In this document: positions 56,835 through 64,000 of the stretch, piece by piece
Layout: each line of letters begins with the position of its first letter
Position numbering within the stretch: position 1 is the first letter of the stretch
Assembly: GCA_024233085.1 (NCBI GenBank)
Contig: JACKQC010000002.1
Location: 62,001-126,000, forward strand
Direction: 5' to 3'
Length of the DNA: 64,000 bases
From: Akkermansiaceae bacterium
Lineage (GTDB): Bacteria > Verrucomicrobiota > Verrucomicrobiia > Verrucomicrobiales > DEV007
Made by a program: the position numbers and the translations under genes
The notes under the pieces: model-generated
What the model saw: only the letters and a program-made list of their open reading frames with translations
Told to the model about the DNA's origin: nothing
Database searches by the model: none

Positions 56835-59687
56835 ATGAAGTTCCGGATCCTTTTCGCTCTTCTGCTCGCCGCGGACCCGTTGGCCGTCGCGCAGGAGACA
56901 CGGCTGGTGCGGGAGACCGATCCGCTGACGCCCGAACAGGAACAGGCCGCGTTGCACGCGCCGGAGGGCTTCGGGGTTTCCCTCTTCGCCGCGGAGCCGA
57001 TGGTGAACAAACCGATCAATCTCGCCTTCGATGACCGGGGACGGCTCTGGGTGTCGTCCACCACCGAGTATCCCTATGCCGCCGCGAAGGAACGCTGGAG
57101 CGATCCCCGGGGGTCGCGGGTGAACGGCAGCCGCGACGCGATCAAGATCCTCGAAGACACGGACGGCGACGGACGGGCCGACAAGGTCACGGATTTCGCG
57201 GACGGCCTGAACATTCCCACCGGCGTGCTGCCGTGGCACAAGCCGGAGGACGCGGACGGCTGCATCGCGTGGAGCATTCCCAATATCTGGTACTTCGCCG
57301 ACACCGACGGCGACGGGAAATGCGACCGGCGCGAGGTGTTGTTCGGCCCGCTCGGCTACGAAAAGGACACGCACGGGATGTGCAGCAGCTTCCGGCTCGG
57401 ACCGGACGGCTGGGTTTACGCGACGCACGGCTTCAACAACACGAGCCACTTCGCGGCCAAGGACGGGAGCACGCTCGACTTGCGGAGCGGCAACGTCTTC
57501 CGCTTCCGGCCGGACGGCTCGCATATCGAGATCTGGTCGTGGGGACAGGTGAATCCCTTCGGGCTCGCCTTCGACCGGCGGGGAAACCTTTACAGCGCCG
57601 ACTGTCACAGCGCGCCGGTTTACCAGCTCGTCCGCGGGGCTTACTATCCGAGTTTTGGAAAGCCGCACGACGGGCTCGGCTTCGGGCCGGCCATGATCGA
57701 GCACACCCACGGCTCGACCGGCATCTGCGGCATCGTCTATCTCGACGGCGACGTCTGGGGCGCGGATTGGAACGACCGCGTGCTGATCGGCAATCCGGTC
57801 ACCTCGCGCGTCAACCATGACATCGTCGCGTTCCAGGGCACGACGCCCCACGCCATCGAGCAACCCGATTTCGTCGTTAGCGACGACCCGTGGTTTCGCC
57901 CCGTCGATCTCCACCTCGGTCCCGATGGCGCGCTTTACATCGCGGATTTCTACAACCGCATCATCGGCCATTACGAGGTGCCGCTCGACCACCCCGGGCG
58001 CGACCGCGAGCGCGGGCGCATCTGGCGGATCGTGAAAACGGACCGCCCCAGGGACGCGCCGGCGCCCGCTTTGCCAATTCTCCAGACGCTGCCGGACCCG
58101 GTCGCGGCCCTGGCGGACGCCTCTCCATTCGTCGTTCGCCGGGCGGCGGGACAACTGCAGGAGGCGCCTGAACTCGCGGCGATCGCGCCCTTGCTGCGCG
58201 CGTTGAAAAACACGCCCGCCGAGGACACCCATCTCCGCCACGCGCTGCGTCTCAGTCTTCGGGAGCAACTGCGCCCGCCCGGCGGTTTCCAAGCGGTCGA
58301 CGCGCTCAGTTCCGCGGGAAGGATTTCGGAAAAAGCCCGCGCCGACCTCGCTTCGATCGCCCTGGGGGTTCCCACCGAGGACAGCGCGAATTTCGTCCGC
58401 GACTCGCTCGCGACGTCGAAGCGGCTCGCCATCGAGCCGGTTCGGCATGTGGTCCGGTATCTTCCGGAGGACGGCTTGGAAGATTTGATTTCCCAATGCC
58501 GAGGCCGCTCGCCCGACACGGATCGCGTCCCTTTTCTCCGGGGAATCCACGAGGCGCTGGCGGAACGCGGCGCGATACCGCCGCCGGCCTGGATCGATTG
58601 GGCGAATGCCGAGGCGAAACGTCTTCTCGACGCGGCCGGACGCTCCGATTGGACCGCCGTCGCCGATCCGGAGTCGCCGGAGTCGCCCTGGGTGCTCCAG
58701 TCCCGGCAATGCGCGGACGGAACTGAAGCGACGGTCATTTCCAGCCTCGCGCGGGGCGAACGCGGCGCCGAGCAGCGCACCGGCGCGCTGGAATCGAAGC
58801 CGTTCCCGGCGCCGACGACCCTGCGATTCTGGATCTGCGGGCATCGCGGTTTTCCCGACGCGCCGGCCCATGAAAAGAACCGAGCCGAGCTGGCCGACGC
58901 CGCTTCGGGAGAGGTGTTGCGTCAGGCTTTTCCGCCGCGAAACGACGTGTGCCAACCGGTCGACTGGGACCTCGCCGATCTCGCGGGCAGGTCGGTGAAA
59001 TTTCGCCTCGTCGACGGCGACAACGGGCGCGCCTACGCCTGGCTGGGCGTCACGCGTCTCGAGCCGGCGGTCGCCGCGGTCGTTTCGTTTCAGCCGGCGA
59101 CGAACGGCGATCTCGCCTTTCTCGCGTCCGCGCTCGGCGCTCGCGGCGGCGACCCGCGCTTGGCGGCTTATCTTCCCAAAATCTCCGCCGAACCGCCTCC
59201 CCCGGCGCGACCGCCGGGCATCGACGCTCTCCTGGCGCGCCGGGCCGCGGCCTTCGCCACCGCCAAAACCGATTCCGCCCGCGGCGCGGAAGTTTTCGCC
59301 GCCCAGTGCGCCGCTTGCCATCGCATGGAGGGCAAGGGCGGCCTGGTCGGCCCGCAGCTCGACGGGATCGGTGCGCGTGGCCCGGAGCGCCTGATCGAGG
59401 ACATCCTGGATCCGAACCGCAACGTCGATGTGAATTTCCAAGCTCATCTCCTCACGAAACGCGACGGCGGCACCTTCACCGGCTTCGTGCGGGGCGAGGC
59501 GGGCCAGGCGCTCGTGCTGGTCGACGCCACTGGCCAGGAGTCGCGCCTGCCGAAGTCCGACGTCGCGAAGGACGAAACGCTGCCGATGTCGCTGATGCCG
59601 CCGATCTTTGGGCAGACACTTCCCGAGGCGGATTTCCTCGACCTGCTCGGCTGGCTGCTCGAAAAAACGCGGCCGCCCAAACCCTGA
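56835..59687 (+). CDS. PVC-type membrane-bound dehydrogenase with C-terminal CxxCH haem domain
   Basis: 950 residues from the ATG at 56835, which begins a signal peptide (FRILFALLLAADPLAVAQ); the open frame upstream is not credible. Residues ~35-420 are the N-terminal beta-propeller of the Pirellula/Verrucomicrobium family (TIGR02604 type): FGVSLFAAEPMVNKPINLAF, DTDGDGRADKVT, WGQVNPFGLAFD. A HEAT-like helical stretch (~425-600) and a ~150-residue beta domain follow. The last ~140 residues are the TIGR02603-type haem domain with CAACHRMEGKGGLVGPQLDG and DPNRNVD. Likely a periplasmic sugar or alcohol oxidase-type enzyme passing electrons to the c-haem; substrate unknown. Gene order with three sugar-acid enzymes downstream supports a carbohydrate role. 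Confidence 0.92.
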   Translation: MKFRILFALLLAADPLAVAQETRLVRETDPLTPEQEQAALHAPEGFGVSLFAAEPMVNKPINLAFDDRGRLWVSSTTEYPYAAAKERWSDPRGSRVNGSRDAIKILEDTDGDGRADKVTDFADGLNIPTGVLPWHKPEDADGCIAWSIPNIWYFADTDGDGKCDRREVLFGPLGYEKDTHGMCSSFRLGPDGWVYATHGFNNTSHFAAKDGSTLDLRSGNVFRFRPDGSHIEIWSWGQVNPFGLAFDRRGNLYSADCHSAPVYQLVRGAYYPSFGKPHDGLGFGPAMIEHTHGSTGICGIVYLDGDVWGADWNDRVLIGNPVTSRVNHDIVAFQGTTPHAIEQPDFVVSDDPWFRPVDLHLGPDGALYIADFYNRIIGHYEVPLDHPGRDRERGRIWRIVKTDRPRDAPAPALPILQTLPDPVAALADASPFVVRRAAGQLQEAPELAAIAPLLRALKNTPAEDTHLRHALRLSLREQLRPPGGFQAVDALSSAGRISEKARADLASIALGVPTEDSANFVRDSLATSKRLAIEPVRHVVRYLPEDGLEDLISQCRGRSPDTDRVPFLRGIHEALAERGAIPPPAWIDWANAEAKRLLDAAGRSDWTAVADPESPESPWVLQSRQCADGTEATVISSLARGERGAEQRTGALESKPFPAPTTLRFWICGHRGFPDAPAHEKNRAELADAASGEVLRQAFPPRNDVCQPVDWDLADLAGRSVKFRLVDGDNGRAYAWLGVTRLEPAVAAVVSFQPATNGDLAFLASALGARGGDPRLAAYLPKISAEPPPPARPPGIDALLARRAAAFATAKTDSARGAEVFAAQCAACHRMEGKGGLVGPQLDGIGARGPERLIEDILDPNRNVDVNFQAHLLTKRDGGTFTGFVRGEAGQALVLVDATGQESRLPKSDVAKDETLPMSLMPPIFGQTLPEADFLDLLGWLLEKTRPPKP

Positions 59688-59704
59688 CCGATCTCTCGAA
59701 AACC

Positions 59705-60682
59705 ATGCGCCTCGCTTCGGTCCTCACCCCGTTCAACGACGAAAACCTCGCGCTCGCCGCGCAGTGCGGCGTCGAGGACATCACGGTGCGTTATCCCGGC
59801 CCCGGGCTGGAGCCGCTGCGAAGTTTTCAGGATCGCGTCGCCGCCCGCGGCATGCGGCTGGCGGCGGTCGAGGGGTTCCTGCCGATCGAAAAGATCAAGC
59901 TCGGCCGCGACACCGACGGCGCCGAGCTGGCCGAACTCGCCGCGCTGGTGGAGAACATGGGCCGGCTCGGCATTCCGATCCTGTGCACCAATTTCATGGC
60001 CGGCACGGACTGGGTGCGCACGCGGCTCGACGTTCCGGAGCGCGGCGGCGCCACGGTGACGGCTTTCTCGTTGAGCGAAGCCGCAAATCGCGCGCGCTCG
60101 CTGAACTCCGCCTCCGGCGAGATTGACGGCACCCCGGTCTCCGCCGCCGAACTCTGGGAGAATCTGGGAAGCCTGCTGCGGGAAATCGTTCCCGTCGCCG
60201 AAAAGGCCGGCGTCTATCTCGCCATGCATCCGGACGACCCGCCGCTGTCCGAGTTTCGCGGCAAGGCGCGCATTCTCAACTCGGTCGATGCCTTCGAGCG
60301 ACTGGTTTCGCTGGTCCCCAGTCCGCACAATGGCGTCTGCTTCTGCCAGGGCAGCTTCGCCTCGATGGGCGGGCTCGACATCCCCGCGACGATTCGGCGG
60401 CTGGGAAAACACATCCGTTATGTGCACTTCCGCGACGCGCGCGGCGACGGGCCGGGGGATTTTGTCGAGACCTTTCACGACAACGGCCCCACCGACATGG
60501 CCGCCGCGATGCGGGCCTATCGCGGGATCGGATTCGACGGCCCGATCCGCGCCGACCACGTGCCGCGGCTCCACGGCGAGGACGACGGCGAGCCCGGCTA
60601 CACGATGAAGGGCCGCCTTTTCGCCTGGGGCTATATCCGCGGCCTGATCCAGGCCTCCATGACTCCGACCCCAGGCCCCTGA
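59705..60682 (+). CDS. Mannonate dehydratase-like protein (UxuA family)
   Basis: 325 residues. The C-terminal block FVETFHDNGPTDMAAAMRAY, then IRADHVPRLHGEDDGEPGYT and KGRLFAWGYIRGLIQA, is diagnostic of the UxuA TIM-barrel family; MHPDDPP and VCFCQGSFASMG give the other metal-site segments. It dehydrates D-mannonate to 2-keto-3-deoxygluconate in known members. It starts 14 bp after the haem dehydrogenase, suggesting cotranscription. PVC paralogues may act on other sugar acids. Confidence 0.85.
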   Translation: MRLASVLTPFNDENLALAAQCGVEDITVRYPGPGLEPLRSFQDRVAARGMRLAAVEGFLPIEKIKLGRDTDGAELAELAALVENMGRLGIPILCTNFMAGTDWVRTRLDVPERGGATVTAFSLSEAANRARSLNSASGEIDGTPVSAAELWENLGSLLREIVPVAEKAGVYLAMHPDDPPLSEFRGKARILNSVDAFERLVSLVPSPHNGVCFCQGSFASMGGLDIPATIRRLGKHIRYVHFRDARGDGPGDFVETFHDNGPTDMAAAMRAYRGIGFDGPIRADHVPRLHGEDDGEPGYTMKGRLFAWGYIRGLIQASMTPTPGP

Positions 60683-60704
60683 CCCCCGAACCCTCTTTCC
60701 CAAT

Positions 60705-61937
60705 ATGCGCATCACCTCCATCGAAACCGCCATCCCCGCCGGCATCATGCCGAACCTGCTGCTCGTCCGCGTCCACACCGACGCCGGGCTGATCGGCTGC
60801 GGGGAGACCTACTACACGCCCCACGCCGTCGCCGCGCTCATCCATGACTGGATGGCCGAGCGCCTCCTCGGCGCCGACGCCCTCGCGATCGAGGCGCACT
60901 GGCGTTTTCTCTACGAGCGCTGCACGCCCTTCGGCCATCCCGGCGCGGAAATGCGGGCCCTCTCGGCATTGGACCTGGCTTTGTGGGATTTGCTCGGACA
61001 GGCCACCGGGCAACCCGTGTATCGCCTGCTCGGCGGCCCGGTGCGGGAGAGCATTCCGGTTTACAACACCTGCGGCGGCCCGACCTACGGCGCCGTCGAC
61101 GGCGCGGACGAGGCGGAAAACGGCGGCCGGCATCCCGGCTGGCCCGGCTACGGCGATGTGGGAAAACCCGGCCCCCTGCAGGACAACTGGGCCTCGCTGC
61201 ACGCGGCCGGCGACCTGGCCGAGGAACTCGTCGCCGAGGGCATCCCGGCGCTGAAACTGTGGCCTTTCGACCGGTTCGCCCATCGGAATGGCGGGCACTA
61301 TCTCAGTTGGGCCGACATCGGGGAGGGTCTGAAACCGCTCCGCGAAATCCGCGAGCGCGTCGGGATGAAGCTCGAGATCGCCATCGAGGGGCACGCCTTT
61401 TTCACCCTGCCCGCCGCGCTGAGACTGGCCGAGGCGCTCCGCGAGATTCGCCCCTTGTGGCTCGAGGACGTGTTGCGGGTCGACCACATCGGCACGCTCG
61501 CCGATTTCCGCGAGAAATCCGGCCTGCCCGTCGCCGCCAGCGAGATGTTGCTGGGCCGGAAGGAATATCTCGCCCTTCTCGAGGCCCGCGCCGCCGACTA
61601 CGTGATGGTCGACCCGACCTGGAACGGCGGCATCAGCGAAACCCGGCGCGTCATCGACCTCGCGCAGGCTTACAACGTCCCGGCAACGATCCACGACTGC
61701 ACCGGACCCCTGACGCTTTTCTCCGGTCTTCACCTCGCGGCGGCCTCGACGAATGTCGTCTTTCAGGAGACCGTGCGCGCCCACATCCGCTCGTTTTACG
61801 ACCGGCTCGTGGACACCCTCCCCACGATCGGCGACGGCCGCGCCGCCCTGCCCGGGGGAGCCGGACTCGGCACCCGGCTGCGGGACGAATGGTTCCGGCC
61901 CGGCGCGAATTCGTATCGCAAAAGCGCCCTCGCCTGA
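60705..61937 (+). CDS. Enolase-superfamily sugar-acid dehydratase/racemase (MR/MLE type)
   Basis: 410 residues. An N-terminal capping domain (MRITSIETAI, TDAGLIGCGETYYTPH) precedes the barrel: LSALDLALWDLLGQATGQPVYRLLGG, a Lys-bearing strand GIPALKLWPFD, metal ligands in LEIAIEGHAFF, RPLWLEDVLRVDH and VAASEML, and the late IHDCTGP His/Asp strand. Members dehydrate or racemise sugar acids. Adjacent UxuA-like and isomerase genes suggest one pathway for a hexuronate or aldonate. The exact substrate cannot be read from sequence. Confidence 0.88.
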   Translation: MRITSIETAIPAGIMPNLLLVRVHTDAGLIGCGETYYTPHAVAALIHDWMAERLLGADALAIEAHWRFLYERCTPFGHPGAEMRALSALDLALWDLLGQATGQPVYRLLGGPVRESIPVYNTCGGPTYGAVDGADEAENGGRHPGWPGYGDVGKPGPLQDNWASLHAAGDLAEELVAEGIPALKLWPFDRFAHRNGGHYLSWADIGEGLKPLREIRERVGMKLEIAIEGHAFFTLPAALRLAEALREIRPLWLEDVLRVDHIGTLADFREKSGLPVAASEMLLGRKEYLALLEARAADYVMVDPTWNGGISETRRVIDLAQAYNVPATIHDCTGPLTLFSGLHLAAASTNVVFQETVRAHIRSFYDRLVDTLPTIGDGRAALPGGAGLGTRLRDEWFRPGANSYRKSALA

Positions 61938-61943
61938 CCGATA

Positions 61944-62906
61944 GTGAAAAGCAGACAAAGCGCCGCCCCCGTGAACCGCCGCCATTTTCTCGCCCAATCG
62001 GCCGCCGCCACCACCGCCTCCGCGTTCGCCGGCCCCGGCGCCGCCTCCCCGGACATCCCGACCATGCACCTCGCCACGAACGTCTATCCCTGGACCACCT
62101 TTTACCGGCGCGAAAACCGCGACTGGAACGCCGACCTCGACACCGGGCTCGCCGAAGTCGCCGCCACGGGCGTCAGCGGGTTCGAACCCGTCGGCCAGAG
62201 CCCGGACCAGATCCGCGATCTCGGCGCCCTGCTGCGGAAGCACGGCCTGGAAATGCGCTCCCTCTATGTGAACAGCAAACTTCACGATCCCGCCGACGCC
62301 CCGGCGAGCATCGACGCCGCGCTCGCCATCGCCGACGCGGCGGCCCCGCTCGGCTGCCGCTTCGTGGTCACCAATCCCAGCCCGATCCGGTGGGGAGGCG
62401 GCGAGGACAAGACCGATGCCCAGCTCGTAGAGCAGGCGAAAAACCTCGACCGCCTCGGCGCAGAACTGCGCAAAAGAGGGCTCGCCCTCGCCTACCACAA
62501 TCACGACGCCGAACTTCGGAGGGGCGGCCGCGAGTTTCACCACATGCTGGCCGCGACCGATCCGGAACACGTGAAATTCTGCCTCGACGCCCACTGGGTT
62601 TTTCGCGGCTGCGGCGACTCGGAGGTGGCGGTGTTCGACGCCGTGCGACTTTATGGCGACCGCGTCGTCGAGCTGCACCTGCGCCAGTCCGCCGGCGGCG
62701 TGTGGACGGAGGCCTTCGACGGCGCGGGCGATATCGACTACGGACGGCTCGCCGCCGCGCTCGCGGAGAGAAAGATCCTTCCCCATCTCGTCCTCGAACA
62801 GGCCGTCGAGGAAAAATCGCCCCGCACCCTCGACGCGGTGGCCGCCCACCGGATCGGGCAGGCCAACGCGCGGCAAACCTTCGCGATTTTCGAGCCGATT
62901 CAATAG
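61944..62906 (+). CDS. Tat-exported sugar phosphate isomerase/epimerase-like TIM barrel
   Basis: 320 residues from the GTG at 61944 (another GTG at 61971 would begin directly at VNRRHFL). NRRHFLAQSAAATTASAFAG is a twin-arginine signal (R-R-x-F-L). The barrel shows LYVNSKLHDPADAP, LAYHNHDAELRRGGREFHHM and KFCLDAHWVFRGCGD, the metal-binding His/Glu/Asp strands of the xylose-isomerase-like AP-endonuclease 2 family, and VELHLRQSAGGVW. Its TAG stop is inside an AACAGGGTT-family palindrome. Substrate unknown; context favours sugar-acid metabolism. Confidence 0.87.
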   Translation: MKSRQSAAPVNRRHFLAQSAAATTASAFAGPGAASPDIPTMHLATNVYPWTTFYRRENRDWNADLDTGLAEVAATGVSGFEPVGQSPDQIRDLGALLRKHGLEMRSLYVNSKLHDPADAPASIDAALAIADAAAPLGCRFVVTNPSPIRWGGGEDKTDAQLVEQAKNLDRLGAELRKRGLALAYHNHDAELRRGGREFHHMLAATDPEHVKFCLDAHWVFRGCGDSEVAVFDAVRLYGDRVVELHLRQSAGGVWTEAFDGAGDIDYGRLAAALAERKILPHLVLEQAVEEKSPRTLDAVAAHRIGQANARQTFAIFEPIQ

Positions 62907-62933
62907 GGTTAGGTCATTGACCATACCCTGTTG
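62901..62933. terminator. AACAGGGTT-family palindrome overlapping a stop codon
   Basis: CAATAGGGTTAGGTCA (62901-62916) faces TGACCATACCCTGTTG, an imperfect stem with three mismatches. The TAG of the isomerase gene is within the left arm. A terminator role is possible. Confidence 0.5.
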
Positions 62934-63077
62934 GGTCGGGACGGGTTCGATCGCGGAAAGCGTCGCCCGCGGCGTCTGAGTGTCAAAAATGGGGGATTTC
63001 TCGCTTTTTTGAATTGGAAAAACCATAAAAATCAGCTTTATTGTTGCTTTCCAAGCGTTTTCTCGGTTTTCCTCCCC

Positions 63078-64000
63078 ATGTCCGCCGCCGATCACGACGA
63101 GACTCATCACCGCAACCGGTCCATTCGGCTCGCGGTGGTGACGTCGCTTTTCTCCAAGTTCGGCACCGTCATCCTGCGGCTGATCTCCATTCCCGTGGCC
63201 TTCCGTGTGCTGGGAAAGGAGGAATTCGGGGTGTATGCGGCCATCACGATGGCGGTGGGGATGATCGACACCTTTCATGTCGGCATCGGGCCGGCTTTGA
63301 CGCGCGCCATCGCCAAGGCCGTGGCCGCGAAGGACCGGGCGCGGGAGGAGGGTGTCTTCGCGACCTCCCTGCTCCTGAGCGCGGGGTTGACGCTTTTCAT
63401 TGGAGCGATTCTGGCTCTGCTGGTCGTCTTCGTGCCGATCCCGACGCTGTTCGGCGCGAAGTTCGCGCCCTTCGCGGCGACCATGCAGCGGGCCTGCGGT
63501 CTGGCGATCGTGGTGATCGTCGTCGAGCTGATCTGCCTGGTGTGCGAGCGCGCCCGCGACGGCTATCAGGAAACGCGTTTCAACAACACCTGGGGCGCGG
63601 GCGGCAATTTCCTGGGCGCGGGCATGCTGCTGATCGGGGTGCGGTTCCTCCCGACGGTGGAGTTTCTCGTGCTGGCGATCAACGGCACGCTGGCGCTCGC
63701 GAAGTTGTCGAACACCATCCACCTGTTCGTTCAGCGCCCGTATCTGTGGCCCCGTTTTTCGCGGTTCCGGCGGGACTTGGTGAAACCGCTGCTGCTGGAC
63801 GGGGGGCGCTTCTCGATCACCTATCTGCTGAGCGCGCTGATTGAGTATAACATCTTCGCCTACCTGATCGGCCGGGTGTCGGGGCCGGAGGCGATCGCGG
63901 TCTACAACGTGATGATCACGGTTCACTTTTCGCTGACGGGCGTGGTGCAGATGGTGACGATTCCGCTGTGGCCGGCGCTGGTGAACGCGCATTCGAAGGG
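63078..64000 (+). CDS. Polysaccharide flippase (Wzx/MATE-like), 3' end outside window
   Basis: The frame from the ATG at 63078 is open to the window edge (307 codons seen). After a hydrophilic start (MSAADHDETHHRNRSIRL) the pattern is that of a polysaccharide-biosynthesis flippase: SLFSKFGTVILRLISIPVAF, RVLGKEEFGVYAAITMAVGM with the typical L-G-x-x-x-F-G-x-Y motif, then alternating membrane segments (SLLLSAGLTLFIGAILALLV, CGLAIVVIVVELICLVC, NFLGAGMLLIGVRFL). It would move lipid-linked oligosaccharide across the inner membrane. An AT-rich 140-bp gap precedes it (TTGAATTGG...CATAAAAATC), probably its promoter region. Confidence 0.85.
   Translation, partial: MSAADHDETHHRNRSIRLAVVTSLFSKFGTVILRLISIPVAFRVLGKEEFGVYAAITMAVGMIDTFHVGIGPALTRAIAKAVAAKDRAREEGVFATSLLLSAGLTLFIGAILALLVVFVPIPTLFGAKFAPFAATMQRACGLAIVVIVVELICLVCERARDGYQETRFNNTWGAGGNFLGAGMLLIGVRFLPTVEFLVLAINGTLALAKLSNTIHLFVQRPYLWPRFSRFRRDLVKPLLLDGGRFSITYLLSALIEYNIFAYLIGRVSGPEAIAVYNVMITVHFSLTGVVQMVTIPLWPALVNAHSK

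Overview
The window is GC-rich bacterial DNA. Its gene content points to the PVC superphylum, most likely Verrucomicrobiota: a membrane-bound dehydrogenase with a C-terminal CxxCH haem domain of the type found in Planctomycetes and Verrucomicrobia, a type I sulfatase, ThuA and LamG-containing secreted proteins, a DmfA2-like protein, MauG-type cytochromes and Tat-exported sugar isomerases. This assignment is an inference from families; no rRNA or tRNA gene was seen.

Region by region. 1-6.6 kb is cell-surface DNA: the 3' part of a two-partner-secretion exoprotein with RTX-like repeats, its TpsB/FhaC-type outer-membrane partner, and a convergent inverse autotransporter with a beta-helix passenger. 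6.8-12.7 kb is a run of exported catabolic genes (sulfatase, heparan-glucosaminide-acetyltransferase-like membrane protein, serine beta-lactamase-family hydrolase, alpha/beta hydrolase, unknown). 12.8-19.1 kb holds two overlapping paralogues, very rich in Pro/Ala, each with a zinc ribbon and one membrane segment. 19.2-25.6 kb has a lysozyme-like secreted protein, ndk, lysC, a ThuA-like protein, a small membrane protein, an amidohydrolase and an ORF6N protein. 25.6-36.6 kb has very large secreted multidomain enzymes, an SGNH hydrolase, a DmfA2-like protein and a di-haem peroxidase.

36.7-55.6 kb is a complete type III-B (Cmr) CRISPR-Cas island in which every gene, and by inference both arrays, is read leftward. 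Reading right to left: cas10(cmr2)-cmr3-cmr4-cmr5-cmr6-cmr1, a CARF-nuclease of the Can2/Card1 (DUF1887) type, a Csx3-like protein, a 124-aa membrane protein, a 197-bp leader with array 2 (14 repeats), a CARF protein of the NE0113 family, a 69-aa membrane protein, a membrane/coiled-coil protein running out of frame into an N-terminally truncated cas1, cas2, and a second 197-bp leader with array 1 (51 repeats). Cas10 keeps its GGDD cyclase motif, so the expected logic is RNA-guided target recognition, cyclic oligoadenylate synthesis, then activation of the CARF proteins, with the Csx3-like protein as a possible off-switch. A 19-nt piece of CRISPR repeat lies in inverted orientation 59 nt before the membrane protein/cas1 start codon, so that mRNA should carry an antisense copy of the crRNA tag.

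56.8-64 kb returns to sugar catabolism: the haem dehydrogenase, a mannonate-dehydratase-like protein, an enolase-superfamily dehydratase/racemase, a Tat-exported TIM-barrel isomerase, and the 5' part of a polysaccharide flippase. Dispersed AACAGGGTT elements, usually palindromic, punctuate the whole window, and a 72-bp direct repeat brackets the CRISPR island.
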